A stretch of DNA of 64,000 nt, from the NCBI GenBank assembly GCA_963722415.1, contig CAVRNI010000061.1:124001-188000 (forward strand). Reading direction: 5' to 3'. Positions within the stretch are counted from its first letter, which is position 1. The number at the start of each line of letters is the position of its first letter. Below, one piece after another: positions 26,752-37,128 of the stretch. The notes beneath the pieces were generated by a model. That model was not told where the DNA came from and made no database searches. It was given only the letters and a program-made list of their open reading frames with translations. This DNA comes from JALOLG01 sp963722415. Lineage in GTDB: Bacteria; Actinomycetota; Acidimicrobiia; Acidimicrobiales; Ilumatobacteraceae. Position numbers and translations under genes: made by a program.

Positions 26752-26808
26752 TTCATTCGTAACGGGGCTGCTGGGGTGCCTGGCGGCCGTTCGATTGGGG
26801 GGTACTCA

Positions 26809-28221
26809 GTGAAGACACATCGCAAGCTGTCCGTCCTCGTGGTCGCGGGTCTGCTGCTCGCTGCCTGTGGGGATGACGACGCCGAAACGTCGTCATCTGC
26901 CGACGACACAACGGGCACCGTCGCCGCCACCGACGCGGCCGACGACACGGCCGCTCCGGACGCGACGGAGCCCGCGGCGACGGAGCCTGCCGCGCCCGAC
27001 ACGACGGCCGCCTCCGACGACGGCGATGGTGGTGGCGGCGGCGGCGATCTCGAGATGTGGGAGCGTTCGGGCGGCAACGCACCGATGGTCGACGCGCTGG
27101 TCGCGGCGTGGAACGAGGCCGAGCCCGACCGCCAGATCAACCTGACCTACATCCCGCACGCCGAGATGGTCCCCAAGCTCGCCCAGGCGATCGCCTCCGG
27201 CGACGTCCCCGATCTGATGGGGCTCGACCTGATCTACGGTCCTCAGTTCGCCAGCGCCGGCCAACTCGAGGACATCACCGACCTGATCGGCGACGACCCG
27301 ACCCTCGAGACGATCTCCGAGGGCCATCGTGCGGTGGCGACGTGGGAGGACCGCCTGTATGGCGTGCCGCTCTACCAGGACGTCTCGGTCCTGTTCTGGA
27401 ACAAGGCACTGTTCGAGCAGGCGGGACTCGATCCCGAGGTTCCGCCGACGAACCTCACCGAGCTCCACGACATGGCGGCCGCGATCACCGCCCTCGGTGA
27501 CGGCAACTACGGCTACTACCTGCCGGGCAACTGCGCCGGCTGCAACATCTTCACGTTCGCTCCGATGATCTGGGCGTCCGGCGGAAAGATCGAGCCCGCC
27601 GAGTGCGGTGACGAGGCGCTCGTGGGCGACACGATCCCCGAGACGCTCGAATGGGCCCGCATGATGCACCAAGAGGGCCAGATCGACCCCGCCGCCCAGG
27701 CCGAGAACGGTGAGACCTTCGCCGAGGTCTTCGGGTCGGGCAAGGTCGGCATCATGGGCACCGGCAACTTCAACGTCGTGCTCGCCAAGGACCAGAACCC
27801 CGACATCGATCTCGGCGTGACGCTGCTCCCCGGCCTCGAGACCGGCCAGACGTCGTCATTCGCCGGCGGCGACATCGTCACGGTCCCGAAGGGCTCCGAG
27901 CGGATCGACGACGCCGTCGACTTCATGCGGTTCATCCTCTCCGACGAGATCCAGGTCGAGCAGTACGCCAAGTTGGGCAACATGACCACGCGCGCCGACA
28001 TGGCGGACAACAAGTACTCGAACCAGGACGAAGACGTGGCCGACACAGCGCAGGCGATCCCGGTCGCCCAGACGCCGTACACGTTGAAGTTCTTCGAGCT
28101 GATCAACTCTCCGCAGGGTCCGTGGCTGCAGATGCTCCAACGTGTCTATTACACCGACGACCCGATCGATGAGATCATCACCGACACCAAGGCGGAGATG
28201 GAGCGCATCTCCTGCGAGTAG
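26809..28221 (+). CDS. Sugar ABC transporter substrate-binding lipoprotein (family 1)
   Basis: About 470 residues. The GTG start at 26809 follows a G-rich ribosome site; the leader RKLSVLVVAGLLLAACGDDD has a lipobox LAAC. A long Thr/Ala/Asp linker precedes the mature domain DLEMWERSGGNAPMVDALVA, then RQINLTYIPHAEMVPKLAQA, RLYGVPLYQDVSVLFWNKAL, AQAENGETFAEVFGSGKVGI and GGDIVTVPKGSERIDDAVDF. These are hallmarks of the maltose/oligosaccharide-binding family. It is the first gene of the operon with two permeases, GH127 and araBDA, so it most likely binds arabino-oligosaccharides. Confidence 0.93.
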   Translation: MKTHRKLSVLVVAGLLLAACGDDDAETSSSADDTTGTVAATDAADDTAAPDATEPAATEPAAPDTTAASDDGDGGGGGGDLEMWERSGGNAPMVDALVAAWNEAEPDRQINLTYIPHAEMVPKLAQAIASGDVPDLMGLDLIYGPQFASAGQLEDITDLIGDDPTLETISEGHRAVATWEDRLYGVPLYQDVSVLFWNKALFEQAGLDPEVPPTNLTELHDMAAAITALGDGNYGYYLPGNCAGCNIFTFAPMIWASGGKIEPAECGDEALVGDTIPETLEWARMMHQEGQIDPAAQAENGETFAEVFGSGKVGIMGTGNFNVVLAKDQNPDIDLGVTLLPGLETGQTSSFAGGDIVTVPKGSERIDDAVDFMRFILSDEIQVEQYAKLGNMTTRADMADNKYSNQDEDVADTAQAIPVAQTPYTLKFFELINSPQGPWLQMLQRVYYTDDPIDEIITDTKAEMERISCE

Positions 28222-28251
28222 GCGCCGAGACCATTTCCGACGAGCCGAAAC

Positions 28252-28281
28252 GGCCGCGGCGTTGTGAGCAGCGCCGCGGCC
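28252..28281 (+). terminator. Intercistronic hairpin after the binding-protein gene
   Basis: GGCCGCGGCG and its complement form a perfect 10-bp stem around a 10-nt loop in the 100-nt gap between the binding protein and the first permease. Such stems usually act as partial terminators or 3'-end protectors, giving more binding protein than permease. Confidence 0.65.
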
Positions 28282-28321
28282 CTTCGTTCGCACTGATCGG
28301 GCTGACAATCTGGGGAACGGG

Positions 28322-29200
28322 ATGCGTAGGACGAGACGAAGGAAGCTGATCGGGTTCCTCTACGTGATGCCGGCACTGCTGTTCGTGCTCGCGTTCACGC
28401 TGTATCCGTTCGGCCGGATGTTCTGGATCTCGCTCAACGACTGGTCGCTGATCACGCCGCCCGAGTACGTCGGCCTCGACAACTTCTCGAGAATCCTCGA
28501 CGACGACCAATTCTGGACATCGCTGCGCTTCACGCTGAAGTACACGATCATGATCACGCCGATCCTCATGATCGGCGGCTACCTCGTTGCCCTGCTGACC
28601 TCGACCAATACCCGCCTCCGACGGGTCACGCGCACGATCTTGTTCGTGCCTGTCGTCATCGGGCTCGGGGCGTCGAGCCTGTTGTGGTACTGGCTGTTCA
28701 GCGCCCGGTACGGACTCGTCAATCGGGTCCTCGAGGATCTCGGTCTCATCGACGAGCCGATCCTGTGGCTCGGCACCGACGCCAGCCTCGGGAACTGGGC
28801 GGTGATCATCTCCGTGGTCTGGAAGGTGCTCGGCTTCGGCATGATCCTGTTCGTCGCCGCGATCCAGGCGATCCCCACCGAGGTCAACGAGGCGGCGACC
28901 GTCGACGGTGCCAGCAACTGGCAGCGCACGCTGCGGGTGACGTTGCCGCTCACGATGCGCACCGTCCTGCTCGTCACACTCGTGAGCGTGATCGGCTCCC
29001 TGCTCGCGTTCGACCAGTTCTACCTGATGACCGCCGGCCAGCCGTTCAACCAGACCGCGACATCGGTGTTCTACGTCTACCTCAACTCGTTCCCGTTCCT
29101 GAAGCTCGGCTACGGCGCGGCGCTGTCGCTGGTTCTCGCCTTCATCATCCTGATCTTCACGATCACACAGATGATCCTGACAAGAAGGAGCCAGTCGTGA
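28322..29200 (+). CDS. Sugar ABC transporter permease (MalF/UgpA type)
   Basis: 292 residues with six membrane helices. The first is GFLYVMPALLFVLAFTLYPF, and the EAA loop that contacts the ATPase is EVNEAATVDGASNWQRTLRV. Part of an importer with the adjacent binding protein and the second permease. No ATPase gene is in this operon, so a shared MsmK/MsiK-like ATPase encoded elsewhere is expected, as in other actinobacterial CUT1 importers. The stop overlaps the next start (GTGA). Confidence 0.94.
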   Translation: MRRTRRRKLIGFLYVMPALLFVLAFTLYPFGRMFWISLNDWSLITPPEYVGLDNFSRILDDDQFWTSLRFTLKYTIMITPILMIGGYLVALLTSTNTRLRRVTRTILFVPVVIGLGASSLLWYWLFSARYGLVNRVLEDLGLIDEPILWLGTDASLGNWAVIISVVWKVLGFGMILFVAAIQAIPTEVNEAATVDGASNWQRTLRVTLPLTMRTVLLVTLVSVIGSLLAFDQFYLMTAGQPFNQTATSVFYVYLNSFPFLKLGYGAALSLVLAFIILIFTITQMILTRRSQS

Positions 29201-30138
29201 CCAGCGTCCCGATGAATGTGATGGCGCCGGGTGCTGCCGGCGTGGACATCGACGGGCTCGACACGGTCGAACCCGGTACGCAACGGACGTACCGACCGCC
29301 GCGCGCGTCCCGACCGACGAGGTACCTCGTCGGCGCGATCTGTATCGCGATCTGCATCATCATGGTGCTGCCGATCGTCGCGTCGGTGCTGGCCTCGGTG
29401 AAGCCGACCGAGGAGGCCGCCCAGACGCCCCCGACCTACGTGCCGCACGGCTTCAGCTTCGACGCCTACCGCCGGCTGTGGGAGTACCAGGCCGGGTTGC
29501 CGACCTATCTGATCAACAGTTTCGGCACCGCGCTGTTGACGGTGCTGTTCACGCTCTGCCTCACGATCCTGGCCGGGTACGGCCTGGCGCGCTTCCCGGT
29601 TCCGTTCAAGGAACCGCTGTTCGTCGTGCTGCTCCTCGCGCTGATCATCCCGTACCAGGCGCTGCTCACACCTATCTTCCTGACGTTCGCCGACTTCGGG
29701 CTCACCAACTCGCTGATCGGTCTGGCCATCATCCACACCGCGATCCAGCTGCCGTTCAGCCTCTACATCATGCGCAACAGCTTCGAGGCGGTGCCACGCG
29801 AACTGGAGGAGGCGGCGATGATCGACGGCGCCAACTCGATGCAGACCCTCCGCCGGGTCTTTCTCCCCGCCGTCGTGCCCGCCATCATCACGGTTGCGCT
29901 CTTCGCGTTCATCACCTCGTGGAACGAGTACCTCGGCGCGCTCGTGATGATGAACAAGGACTCGAAGTTCACGCTGCCGCTGATCCTCGCGTCGTCCCGC
30001 ACCGAGACCAGTCTCGGTGGCACCGACTGGGGCATGCTGCAGGCCGGGATCACGATCTCGATCATCCCGTGCGTCGGTTTCTACCTGCTCCTGCAGAAGT
30101 ACTTCGTCGCCGGCTTCCTGACCGGAGCGGTGAAATGA
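29197..30138 (+). CDS. Sugar ABC transporter permease (MalG/UgpE type)
   Basis: 313 residues. GTG at 29197 overlaps the previous stop and follows AAGGAG. A 40-residue cytoplasmic extension precedes six helices, starting YLVGAICIAICIIMVLPIVA. The EAA loop is ELEEAAMIDGANSMQTLRRV, and the C-terminus is LLLQKYFVAGFLTGAVK, as in the MalG group. Partner of the preceding permease. Its stop overlaps the GH127 start (ATGA), coupling transport to hydrolysis. Confidence 0.94.
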   Translation: MTSVPMNVMAPGAAGVDIDGLDTVEPGTQRTYRPPRASRPTRYLVGAICIAICIIMVLPIVASVLASVKPTEEAAQTPPTYVPHGFSFDAYRRLWEYQAGLPTYLINSFGTALLTVLFTLCLTILAGYGLARFPVPFKEPLFVVLLLALIIPYQALLTPIFLTFADFGLTNSLIGLAIIHTAIQLPFSLYIMRNSFEAVPRELEEAAMIDGANSMQTLRRVFLPAVVPAIITVALFAFITSWNEYLGALVMMNKDSKFTLPLILASSRTETSLGGTDWGMLQAGITISIIPCVGFYLLLQKYFVAGFLTGAVK

Positions 30139-32048
30139 CCGGCGACGCGCGCCCGGTGGTCCCCAGCCGCGGCCGCCTTCGACCACTCCGCCTCGATGAG
30201 GTCGAGATCGTCGGCGGGAGCTGGGCCGAACGTCAGCACGTCAACTCGACCGCGACGCTGGCGCATTGCCAGGGCTGGATGGAACGGCTCGAGTGGGTCG
30301 GGAACTTCGCACGCGCGGCCGACGGAACCATCGCCGGCAACCACCAGGGCATGATGTTCGCCGACTCCGACGTGTACAAGTTGATGGAGGCGATGGCGTG
30401 GGAGGTCGGCCGGTCCGGGTCGTCCGACGCCGACGACCGGATCCACGGTCTCACCGAGATCATCGGACCGGCGCAGGAGCCCGACGGGTACCTCAACACC
30501 GTGTTCGGACGACCCGGCCAGGAGCCGCGGTACAGCAACCTCGAGTGGGGACACGAGCTCTACAACTTCGGGCATCTGTTCCAGGCCGCCGTCGCCCGAT
30601 CACGGACAACGGGCGACGACCGGTTCGTGGAGATCGCGCGGCGCGCCGCCGACCACGTCTGTGCGACGTTCGGTCCCGGTGGGATCGAGCGCGTCGGCGG
30701 TCACCCGGAGGTCGAGCTGGGTCTGGCGGAGCTCGCCCGCGTCACGGGCGAGCAGCGGTACCTCGATCAGGCCGCGCTGTTCGTGGAGCGGAGGGGTCGA
30801 GGCACGCTCGGCGAGATCGGCTTCGGCCAGGCGTACTTCCAGGACGACATGCCGGTGCGGGAGGCGACGGTGTTCCGCGGTCACGCCGTGCGCGCCCTGT
30901 ACCTGGCCGCCGGTGCCGTCGACGTCGCGGTCGAGACCGGCGACGACGATCTCCTCGCGTCGATCATCTCGCAGTGGGAGGCGACCATCGCCCGTCGCAC
31001 GTACCTCACCGGCGGGATGGGTTCACACCACACGGGTGAGGCATTCGGGGACGACTTCGTCCTGCCACCCGACCGCGCGTACTCGGAGACCTGCGCCGGC
31101 ATCGCTTCCGTGATGCTGGCGTGGCGGTTGCTGCTCGCCACTGGCGAGCCGCGGTTCGCCGATCTCATCGAGCGGACGCTCTACAACGTCGTGGCGACGT
31201 CGCCCGCGCCCGACGGCCGGGCGTTCTTCTACGCCAACCCGCTGCATCAACGCGTGCCTGGCAAGCTCCCCGATCCCGAGGTCGAGAGCAGACGGGCTTC
31301 GTCCAGCCTGCGCGAACCGTGGTTCCTGGTGGCGTGCTGCCCCACGAACGTGGCGCGAACGCTCGCCAGCCTCGCCGCCTATCTCGCCACGGCCGACGGC
31401 GGCGGCATCCAGATCCACCAGTACGTCGAGAGCCACATCCGCACGACGCTCGACGACGGTCGACGGGTTGGGCTCGAGGTCACGACCGACTACCCGCGCG
31501 ACGGCGCCGTGACCGTCCGGATCACCGAGTCCGATCAACGACCATGGGCGCTGACGCTTCGGGTCCCCGACTGGGCACGCGATGCCGAGGTGACCGACCC
31601 GAGCGGCACCCGCCGTCCCGCGGGGTCCGGCACCGTGGTCGTCGAGTGGCCGTTCGCCGTCGGCGACGAGGTGACGCTCGCCGTTCCCGTCGTCCCCCGC
31701 GTCACGACGCCCGACCCGCGGATCGATGCCATCCGCGGGTGTGTCGCGTTCGAGCGCGGTCCGGTCGTGATGTGCGCCGAATCGGTCGACCTCCCGGACG
31801 GACGTCACGTCGATGCGCTTCGCGTCGACGCGTCGGTGCCGCCACGGGACGACGACGGCTCGGTCGTGGTGGCCGCCCGCCTGGTCGATCCGCCGCAGCA
31901 GCCGTGGCCGTACCGTGAGGGCGCGCGGGTCGATTCCGACGAGGCCAGCCAAGACGCCATCGAGCTGACCCTGACGCCGTACCACAGCTGGGCCAACCGC
32001 GGGCCGTCGACGATGCGCGTGTGGATCCCGGCCACGACCACCACCTAG
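30135..32048 (+). CDS. GH127 beta-L-arabinofuranosidase
   Basis: 637 residues. The alpha/alpha-barrel catalytic domain carries the complete HypBA1-type set: Glu302 in HHTGEAFGDDF fits the acid/base, and Glu318 and Cys320 in AYSETCAGIA fit metal ligands. Cys401-Cys402 in FLVACCPTNVARTL supplies the nucleophile Cys and a further zinc ligand, and spacing matches the family. C-terminal beta domains follow (TLRVPDWARDAEVT, YHSWANRGPSTMRVWIP). There is no signal peptide, so it acts in the cytoplasm on imported beta-L-arabinofuranosides, releasing L-arabinose for AraA/B/D. ATG 30135 overlaps the permease stop. Confidence 0.94.
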   Translation: MTGDARPVVPSRGRLRPLRLDEVEIVGGSWAERQHVNSTATLAHCQGWMERLEWVGNFARAADGTIAGNHQGMMFADSDVYKLMEAMAWEVGRSGSSDADDRIHGLTEIIGPAQEPDGYLNTVFGRPGQEPRYSNLEWGHELYNFGHLFQAAVARSRTTGDDRFVEIARRAADHVCATFGPGGIERVGGHPEVELGLAELARVTGEQRYLDQAALFVERRGRGTLGEIGFGQAYFQDDMPVREATVFRGHAVRALYLAAGAVDVAVETGDDDLLASIISQWEATIARRTYLTGGMGSHHTGEAFGDDFVLPPDRAYSETCAGIASVMLAWRLLLATGEPRFADLIERTLYNVVATSPAPDGRAFFYANPLHQRVPGKLPDPEVESRRASSSLREPWFLVACCPTNVARTLASLAAYLATADGGGIQIHQYVESHIRTTLDDGRRVGLEVTTDYPRDGAVTVRITESDQRPWALTLRVPDWARDAEVTDPSGTRRPAGSGTVVVEWPFAVGDEVTLAVPVVPRVTTPDPRIDAIRGCVAFERGPVVMCAESVDLPDGRHVDALRVDASVPPRDDDGSVVVAARLVDPPQQPWPYREGARVDSDEASQDAIELTLTPYHSWANRGPSTMRVWIPATTTT

Positions 32049-32064
32049 AGAGGATGTCCGCACG

Positions 32065-33736
32065 ATGAGCTCGCCCGAGCACTACGTGATCGGCATCGAC
32101 TACGGCACGCTGTCCGGCCGTGCCGTCGTCGTGCGCGTGGGCGACGGCGCGGAGTTGGCGAGCGCGGTGCACGAGTACCGCCATGGTGTCCTCGAGGAGA
32201 GCCTCGATGTGGGCGAGACGCGCGGCGTGGCGCTCCCGCCCGACTGGGCGCTGCAGGTGCCGCACGACTACGTCGACGTGCTGCAGAACGCGGTGCCGGC
32301 GGCGGTGCGCGAGAGCGGGATCGACCCCCGCGACGTGATCGGGATCGGCACCGACTTCACCGCGTGCACGGTGCTGCCCGTGCTCGACGACGGCACGCCA
32401 CTGTGCGAGGTGCCCGAGTTGGCGACTCGCCCGCACGCCTACGTCAAGCTCTGGAAGCATCACGCGGCGCAGGCCCACGCCGACCGGATCAACACGCTCG
32501 CCGCCGAGCGCGGCGAGCCGTGGCTGGGTCGGTACGGCGGCCGCATCTCGTCCGAGTGGGAGTTCGCCAAGGGGCTGCAACTGTTGGAGGAAGATCCCGA
32601 GATCTACCAGCGGACAGCGCACTGGATCGAGGCCGCCGACTGGATCGTGTGGCAGCTCAGCGGTGTCTACGTCCGCAACGCGTGCACGGCCGGCTACAAG
32701 GCCATTCTCCAGGACGGCGCCTACCCTTCCCGCGAGTTCCTCGCCGCGCTCAACCCGGACTTCGCCGACTTCGTCGTCGACAAGGTCGAGCGCCCGATCG
32801 CCCGGCTCGGCGATCGCGTCGGCTCGCTGACACCAGAGGCGGCGCGCTGGACGGGACTCCCGGTCGGGATCGCGGTGTGCACGGGCAACGTCGACGCCCA
32901 CGTGACAGCGCCGGCGGCGCAGGCGATCGAGCCCGGCCAGATGGTGGCGATCATGGGCACGTCGACGTGTCACGTGATGAGCTCCGACATGCTGCACGAG
33001 GTGCCAGGGATGTGCGGCGTGGTCGACGGTGGCATCGTCCCCGGGCTCTGGGGCTACGAGGCCGGTCAGAGCGGCGTCGGTGACATCTTTGCGTGGTACG
33101 TCGAGCGCCAGGTCCCGGCGAGCTACGCGCTGCGCCGCAGCCGATGCCGGGCAGAGCGTCCACGAGCACCTCACACAGCTCGCGGCCGACATCCCGGCCG
33201 GGGCACATGGACTCGTGGCGCTCGACTGGCACAGCGGGAACCGCTCGGTGCTCGTCGATCACGAGCTGTCCGGTGTCGTCGTCGGGCTGACGCTGGCGAC
33301 GAGGCCGGAGGAGATCTACCTCGCCCTGCTCGAGGCGACCGCGTTCGGGACGCGCAAGATCGTCGAGTCGTTCGAGGAACGCGGCGTTCCCGTCGCCGAG
33401 TTCATCGTCGCCGGCGGCCTCCTGAAGAACCGGTTCCTGATGCAGCTCTACGCCGACGTCATCGGTCGGCCGATCGGCGTCATCGGTTCCGATCAGGGTC
33501 CGGCGCTCGGCTCGGCCATCCATGCCGCGGTCGCCGCTGGCGCGTATCCCGACATCAGGGTCGCGGCGATGGCGATGGGACGCGTCGAGCACGGCGTGTA
33601 CGTCCCCGACGCGCGACGTGGCGCGATCTACGACCGGCTGTACGCCGAGTACTCGACACTCCACGACTACTTCGGGCGCGGCGCGACCGACGTCATGCAC
33701 CGCCTGCGCGCGATCAAGCGGGAGGCCGAACGATGA
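32065..33736 (+). CDS. araB: L-ribulokinase (frameshifted near 33130)
   Basis: FGGY-family kinase, MSSPEHYVIGIDYGTLSGRA, with the phosphate-binding GIDYGT motif. Ribulokinase-like features follow: GIGTDFTACTVLPVLDDGTP, HAYVKLWKHHAAQ, SSEWEFAKGLQLLEEDPEIY and MGTSTCHVM. After WYVERQVPASYAL the frame shifts by one base to AADAGQSVHEHLTQLAADIP, LDWHSGNRSVLVDHELSGV and GGLLKNRFLMQLYADVIGRP. Total about 557 residues, the normal size. Phosphorylates L-ribulose to L-ribulose 5-phosphate. The stop overlaps araD (ATGA). Confidence 0.94.
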
Positions 33737-34408
33737 ACGCGCCAACTACCGCCGAGGCGGTCGCCGAACTGCGTGAGACGATCTGCGTGTTGCACCGCGA
33801 GCTCGTCCGCTGGGGACTCGTCACGTGGACGAGCGGCAACGTGAGCGGTCGGGTTCCGGGTGCGGGACAGATGGTGATCAAGCCCAGCGGGATCGCGTAC
33901 GACGACCTGACACCCGAGTCGATGGTGGTCACCGACCTGCACGGACAACCGGTGGACGGCTCCCTGGTCCCATCGTCCGACACGCTGTCCCACGCCTACA
34001 TCTACCGCGAGATGCCCGAGGTCAACGGGATCGTTCACACGCACAGCACATACGCCACGGCATGGGCGGCCCGTCACGAGGCGATCCCGTGCGTCCTCAC
34101 CGCGATGGCCGACGAGTTCGGCGGCCCGATCCCGGTCGCTCCGTTCGCCCGGATCGGCGACGAAGAGATCGGCCGCGCCGTGGTCTCCACGCTCGCCGGC
34201 CACCGCTCACCGGTCGTGCTGTTGGCCAGTCACGGCGTGTTCGCCATCGGCGCCAACGGCGAGCGCGGCGGTCAAGGCGGCCGTGATGTGCGAGGACGTC
34301 GCCAGGACCGTCCACCACGCGCGCATGCTCGGGGAGCCGGTCGTCATCGATCCGGCCGACGTCGACAGTCTGTACGAGCGGTACCAGAGCGCCTACGGGC
34401 AGAAGTGA
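33733..34408 (+). CDS. araD: L-ribulose-5-phosphate 4-epimerase (frameshifted near 34262)
   Basis: Class II aldolase/epimerase family: substrate-phosphate site TSGNVSGR, and zinc ligands in IVHTHSTYATAWA plus LLASHGVFAIG. Deleting one G from GCGCGGCGG at about 34262 restores AVKAAVMCEDVARTVHHARM and the end SLYERYQSAYGQK, a stop at 34408 and a protein of about 224 residues. Without it a false tail overlaps araA. Converts L-ribulose 5-phosphate to D-xylulose 5-phosphate, the last step of the arabinose route. L-fuculose-phosphate aldolase is excluded by the araB/araA neighbours. Confidence 0.93.
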
Positions 34409-34418
34409 AGAGAACTCG

Positions 34419-35925
34419 ATGAGCACGCACGACGATCGCCAGATCTGGTTCCTCACCGGCAGTCAGGCCCTGTACGGCGACGACACGCTGCGCCAGGTCG
34501 CCGATCAGTCGGCCGCGATCGTGCAGCAGCTCAACGCGGATGGTGGCATCCCGTTGACCGTCGTGTTCCAGCCGGTGTTGACCGAGTCGGTCGGGATCCA
34601 TCGCCAGATGCTCGAGGTCAACTCCGATCCGCGGTGCATCGGCGTCATCACATGGATGCACACGTTCTCGCCCGCCAAGATGTGGATCAACGGCCTCGGC
34701 GCGCTGCAGAAGCCGATGTTGCACCTCCACACGCAGTCGAACGTCGACCTGCCGTACGCGGAGATCGACATGGACTTCATGAACCTGAACCAGGCTGCGC
34801 ACGGCGACCGCGAGTTCGCCCATGTCCTCACCCGCATGGGCGCGCCGCGCAAGACGGTCGCCGGCCACGTGTCGGATCCACTGGTGTCGAAGCGGATCGC
34901 GACGTGGGCGCGTGCGGCGCGCGGGCTGGCGGAGATCCGGTCGTTGAGGCTCGCCCGTTTCGGCGACAACATGCGCGACGTCGCGGTGACCGAGGGCGAC
35001 AAGGTCGAGGCGCAGATGCGTTTCGGAGTGTCCGTCAACACCTACGGGGTCAACGATCTCGTGGCCGCGGTGGAGGCCGTCGCCGACGCCGATGTTGACT
35101 CGCTCGTCGGCGAGTACGAGGACGCGTACGACGTCGTCGACGAGCTGCGCCGCACGGGCGAGCGGCACGAGTCGCTCCGCGACGGAGCACGCATCGAGCT
35201 CGGCCTGCGTTCGTTCCTCGAGGCGGGTGGGTTCGGCGCGTTCACCACCAACTTCGAGGATCTCGGCGGGCTGCGACAACTACCCGGACTGGCTGTGCAA
35301 CGACTCATGGCCGACGGCTACGGCTTCGGCGCCGAAGGCGACTGGAAGACCTCCGTCATGCTCCGCACGCTGAAGGTCGTCGCCGAAGGGCTGCCGGGTG
35401 GCACCTCGTTCATGGAGGACTACACGTACGACCTGGCGCCGGGCAACGAACGGATCCTCGGCGCCCACATGCTCGAGGTCTGCCCGTCGATCGCGGCGAC
35501 GCGACCGAGCCTCGAGATCCATCCGCTCTCGATCGGCAACCGCGACGACCCGGTGCGCCTCAGGTTCACCGCCGCGCCAGGTCCCGCCGTCGTGCTGGGG
35601 CTCGCCGACCTCGGCGAGCGGTTCCGGTTCGTGGCCAACGAGGTCGAGGTCGTGGAGCCCGCTCATCCGCTGCCGAAGCTCCCCGTCGCATGCGCGATGT
35701 GGGAGCCGAAACCGAACCTGCGGACGTCGACCGAGTCGTGGCTGGCCGCCGGCGGACCCCATCACACGGTGCTCTCATCGGCCGCTCGGGACCGACGAGC
35801 TGGAGGACTTCGCGCAGATGGTGCAGACCGAGCTCGTCGTCATCGACGCCGACACCACACCACGCAGCTTCGCTCGCGAGCTGCGCTGGAGTCAGGCGTA
35901 CTACCGCCTCGCCCAGGGGTTCTGA
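34419..35925 (+). CDS. araA: L-arabinose isomerase (frameshifted near 35787)
   Basis: Starts MSTHDDRQIWFLTGSQALYG, 10 nt after araD. The metal-binding residues expected from E. coli AraA are present in GAEGDWKTSVML (Glu), TSFMEDYTYDL (Glu), LGAHMLEVCPSI (His) and AGGPHHTVLSS (His). One-base shift near 35787, in or after LSSAARD/LGTDELEDFAQM, joins the end TPRSFARELRWSQAYYRLAQ with a stop at 35925. About 501 residues, as expected. Converts L-arabinose to L-ribulose. Confidence 0.95.
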
Positions 35926-35964
35926 GAGCGGCTTCTGATCCGCTGATTCGCCGCGCTTGTCACG

Positions 35965-35981
35965 CAATCATGTGATGTTTA
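35965..35981. promoter_or_regulatory. Operator-like site O1 upstream of the second importer
   Basis: CAATCAT-GTG-ATGTTTA: the left half is identical to O2 (35991), the right half matches 4 of 7. It lies 26 bp upstream of O2, in the gap after araA. Confidence 0.55.
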
Positions 35982-35990
35982 GACTCGATC

Positions 35991-36007
35991 CAATCATCAC
36001 ATGATTG
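35991..36007. promoter_or_regulatory. Operator O2, perfect CAATCAT-N3-ATGATTG palindrome
   Basis: A perfect 7-3-7 inverted repeat 33 nt before the binding-protein start. The odd-spaced ATCAT-N3-ATGAT form suits GntR/FadR-type regulators, and a GntR gene ends this operon. A near-identical copy precedes the secreted epimerase at 41014-41030. Confidence 0.72.
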
Positions 36008-36039
36008 CTGCTCATCGGGGGCCGCGGTCGAAGGGGGAC

Positions 36040-37113
36040 ATGATGGAGATGCACCGTCCACTGCGCTCGCGGCGCGAGGTCTTGAGGGCGATGGGGCTCA
36101 CCGCTGCCGCGGGACTCCTCGTGAGTTGCGGCGGTGACGACGACGACTCGGCCGACGAGGGCGGCGGCGGGGGCGGAGTGGGTGGCAACTTCCCCGAGAC
36201 TCCGGAGTGGAACTTCGTCTTCATCAACCACGTGACGACGAACCCGTTCTTCGTCCCGACCCAGTACGGCATCGAGGACGCGTCAGCTCTGCTCGGCACG
36301 GCGTTCCAGTGGACCGGATCGGAGCGGGCCGACAACGCCGAGATGGTCAACGCCTTCGAAGCCGCGATCGCCGCCAACGCCGACGGGATCGCGGTTGCGA
36401 TCGTCGACCTCGAGGCGTTCAACGATCCGATCGAGCGCGCACTGGCGGCGGGGATCCCGGTCGTCTCCTACAACGCCGACGCGCCCAACGCCCGCCTCGC
36501 CTACATCGGTCAGGACCTCTACGGATCGGGTTTCGAGATGGGCAAGCGGATCGTCGAGCTCGTCGGTGAGGGTGACGTCGCGTTGTTCATCGCCACGCCC
36601 GGCCAGCTCAACATCCAACCCCGCATCGACGGTGCGATCGCCGCCATCGAGGAGTCCGGTGCGGCGATCAACGTCGAAGACATCGCCACGGGAGCCACGC
36701 TCGAGGAGGAGCTCAGCACGATCGAGGCGTACTACCTCGGCAACACGGGCGTGGCGGGGATGTTCGCCGTCGACGCCGGCAGCACGCAGGGCGTCGGGCA
36801 GGTCGTCCAGACCCACGACGCCCGGGCGGCCGGGCTCAAGGGCTGCGGCGGGTACGACCTGTTGCCGACGACGGTGGAGTTGGTGTCCGAAGGTGTGCTC
36901 GACTTCACCATCGACCAACAGCCGTATCTCCAAGGATTCCTCCCGGTGCAGTACCTGTACCTGTCCAAGCTGTCGGGCGGCGTCGTGCTCCCGCCGGAGA
37001 CCAACACCGGGTTGGTGTTCCTCGATCCGACATCGGCGAAGCTGTTCCTCGACACGTCGAGCCGCTTCGAAGGCGACGCCGAGGAGCAGAAGATCGTCGA
37101 GCCGGCCGGCTGA
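36040..37113 (+). CDS. Ribose-type sugar-binding protein of an ABC importer
   Basis: About 357 residues from ATG 36040, after AAGGGGG. The signal is twin-Arg-like with a lipobox (RSRREVLRAMGLTAAAGLLV, then SCGG). The mature protein is a type I periplasmic binding protein: WNFVFINHVTTNPFFVPTQY, AIAANADGIAVAIVDLEAF, PVVSYNADAPN, AYIGQDLYGSGFEMGKRIVE, and the C-lobe DFTIDQQPYLQGFLPVQYLY. Members bind ribose, xylose, arabinose, galactose or polyols. In this locus free L-arabinose or another pentose is the likely ligand. First gene of the operon with the permease, ATPase and GntR. Confidence 0.92.
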   Translation: MMEMHRPLRSRREVLRAMGLTAAAGLLVSCGGDDDDSADEGGGGGGVGGNFPETPEWNFVFINHVTTNPFFVPTQYGIEDASALLGTAFQWTGSERADNAEMVNAFEAAIAANADGIAVAIVDLEAFNDPIERALAAGIPVVSYNADAPNARLAYIGQDLYGSGFEMGKRIVELVGEGDVALFIATPGQLNIQPRIDGAIAAIEESGAAINVEDIATGATLEEELSTIEAYYLGNTGVAGMFAVDAGSTQGVGQVVQTHDARAAGLKGCGGYDLLPTTVELVSEGVLDFTIDQQPYLQGFLPVQYLYLSKLSGGVVLPPETNTGLVFLDPTSAKLFLDTSSRFEGDAEEQKIVEPAG

Positions 37114-37128
37114 GCGACCAGCCGCGAG

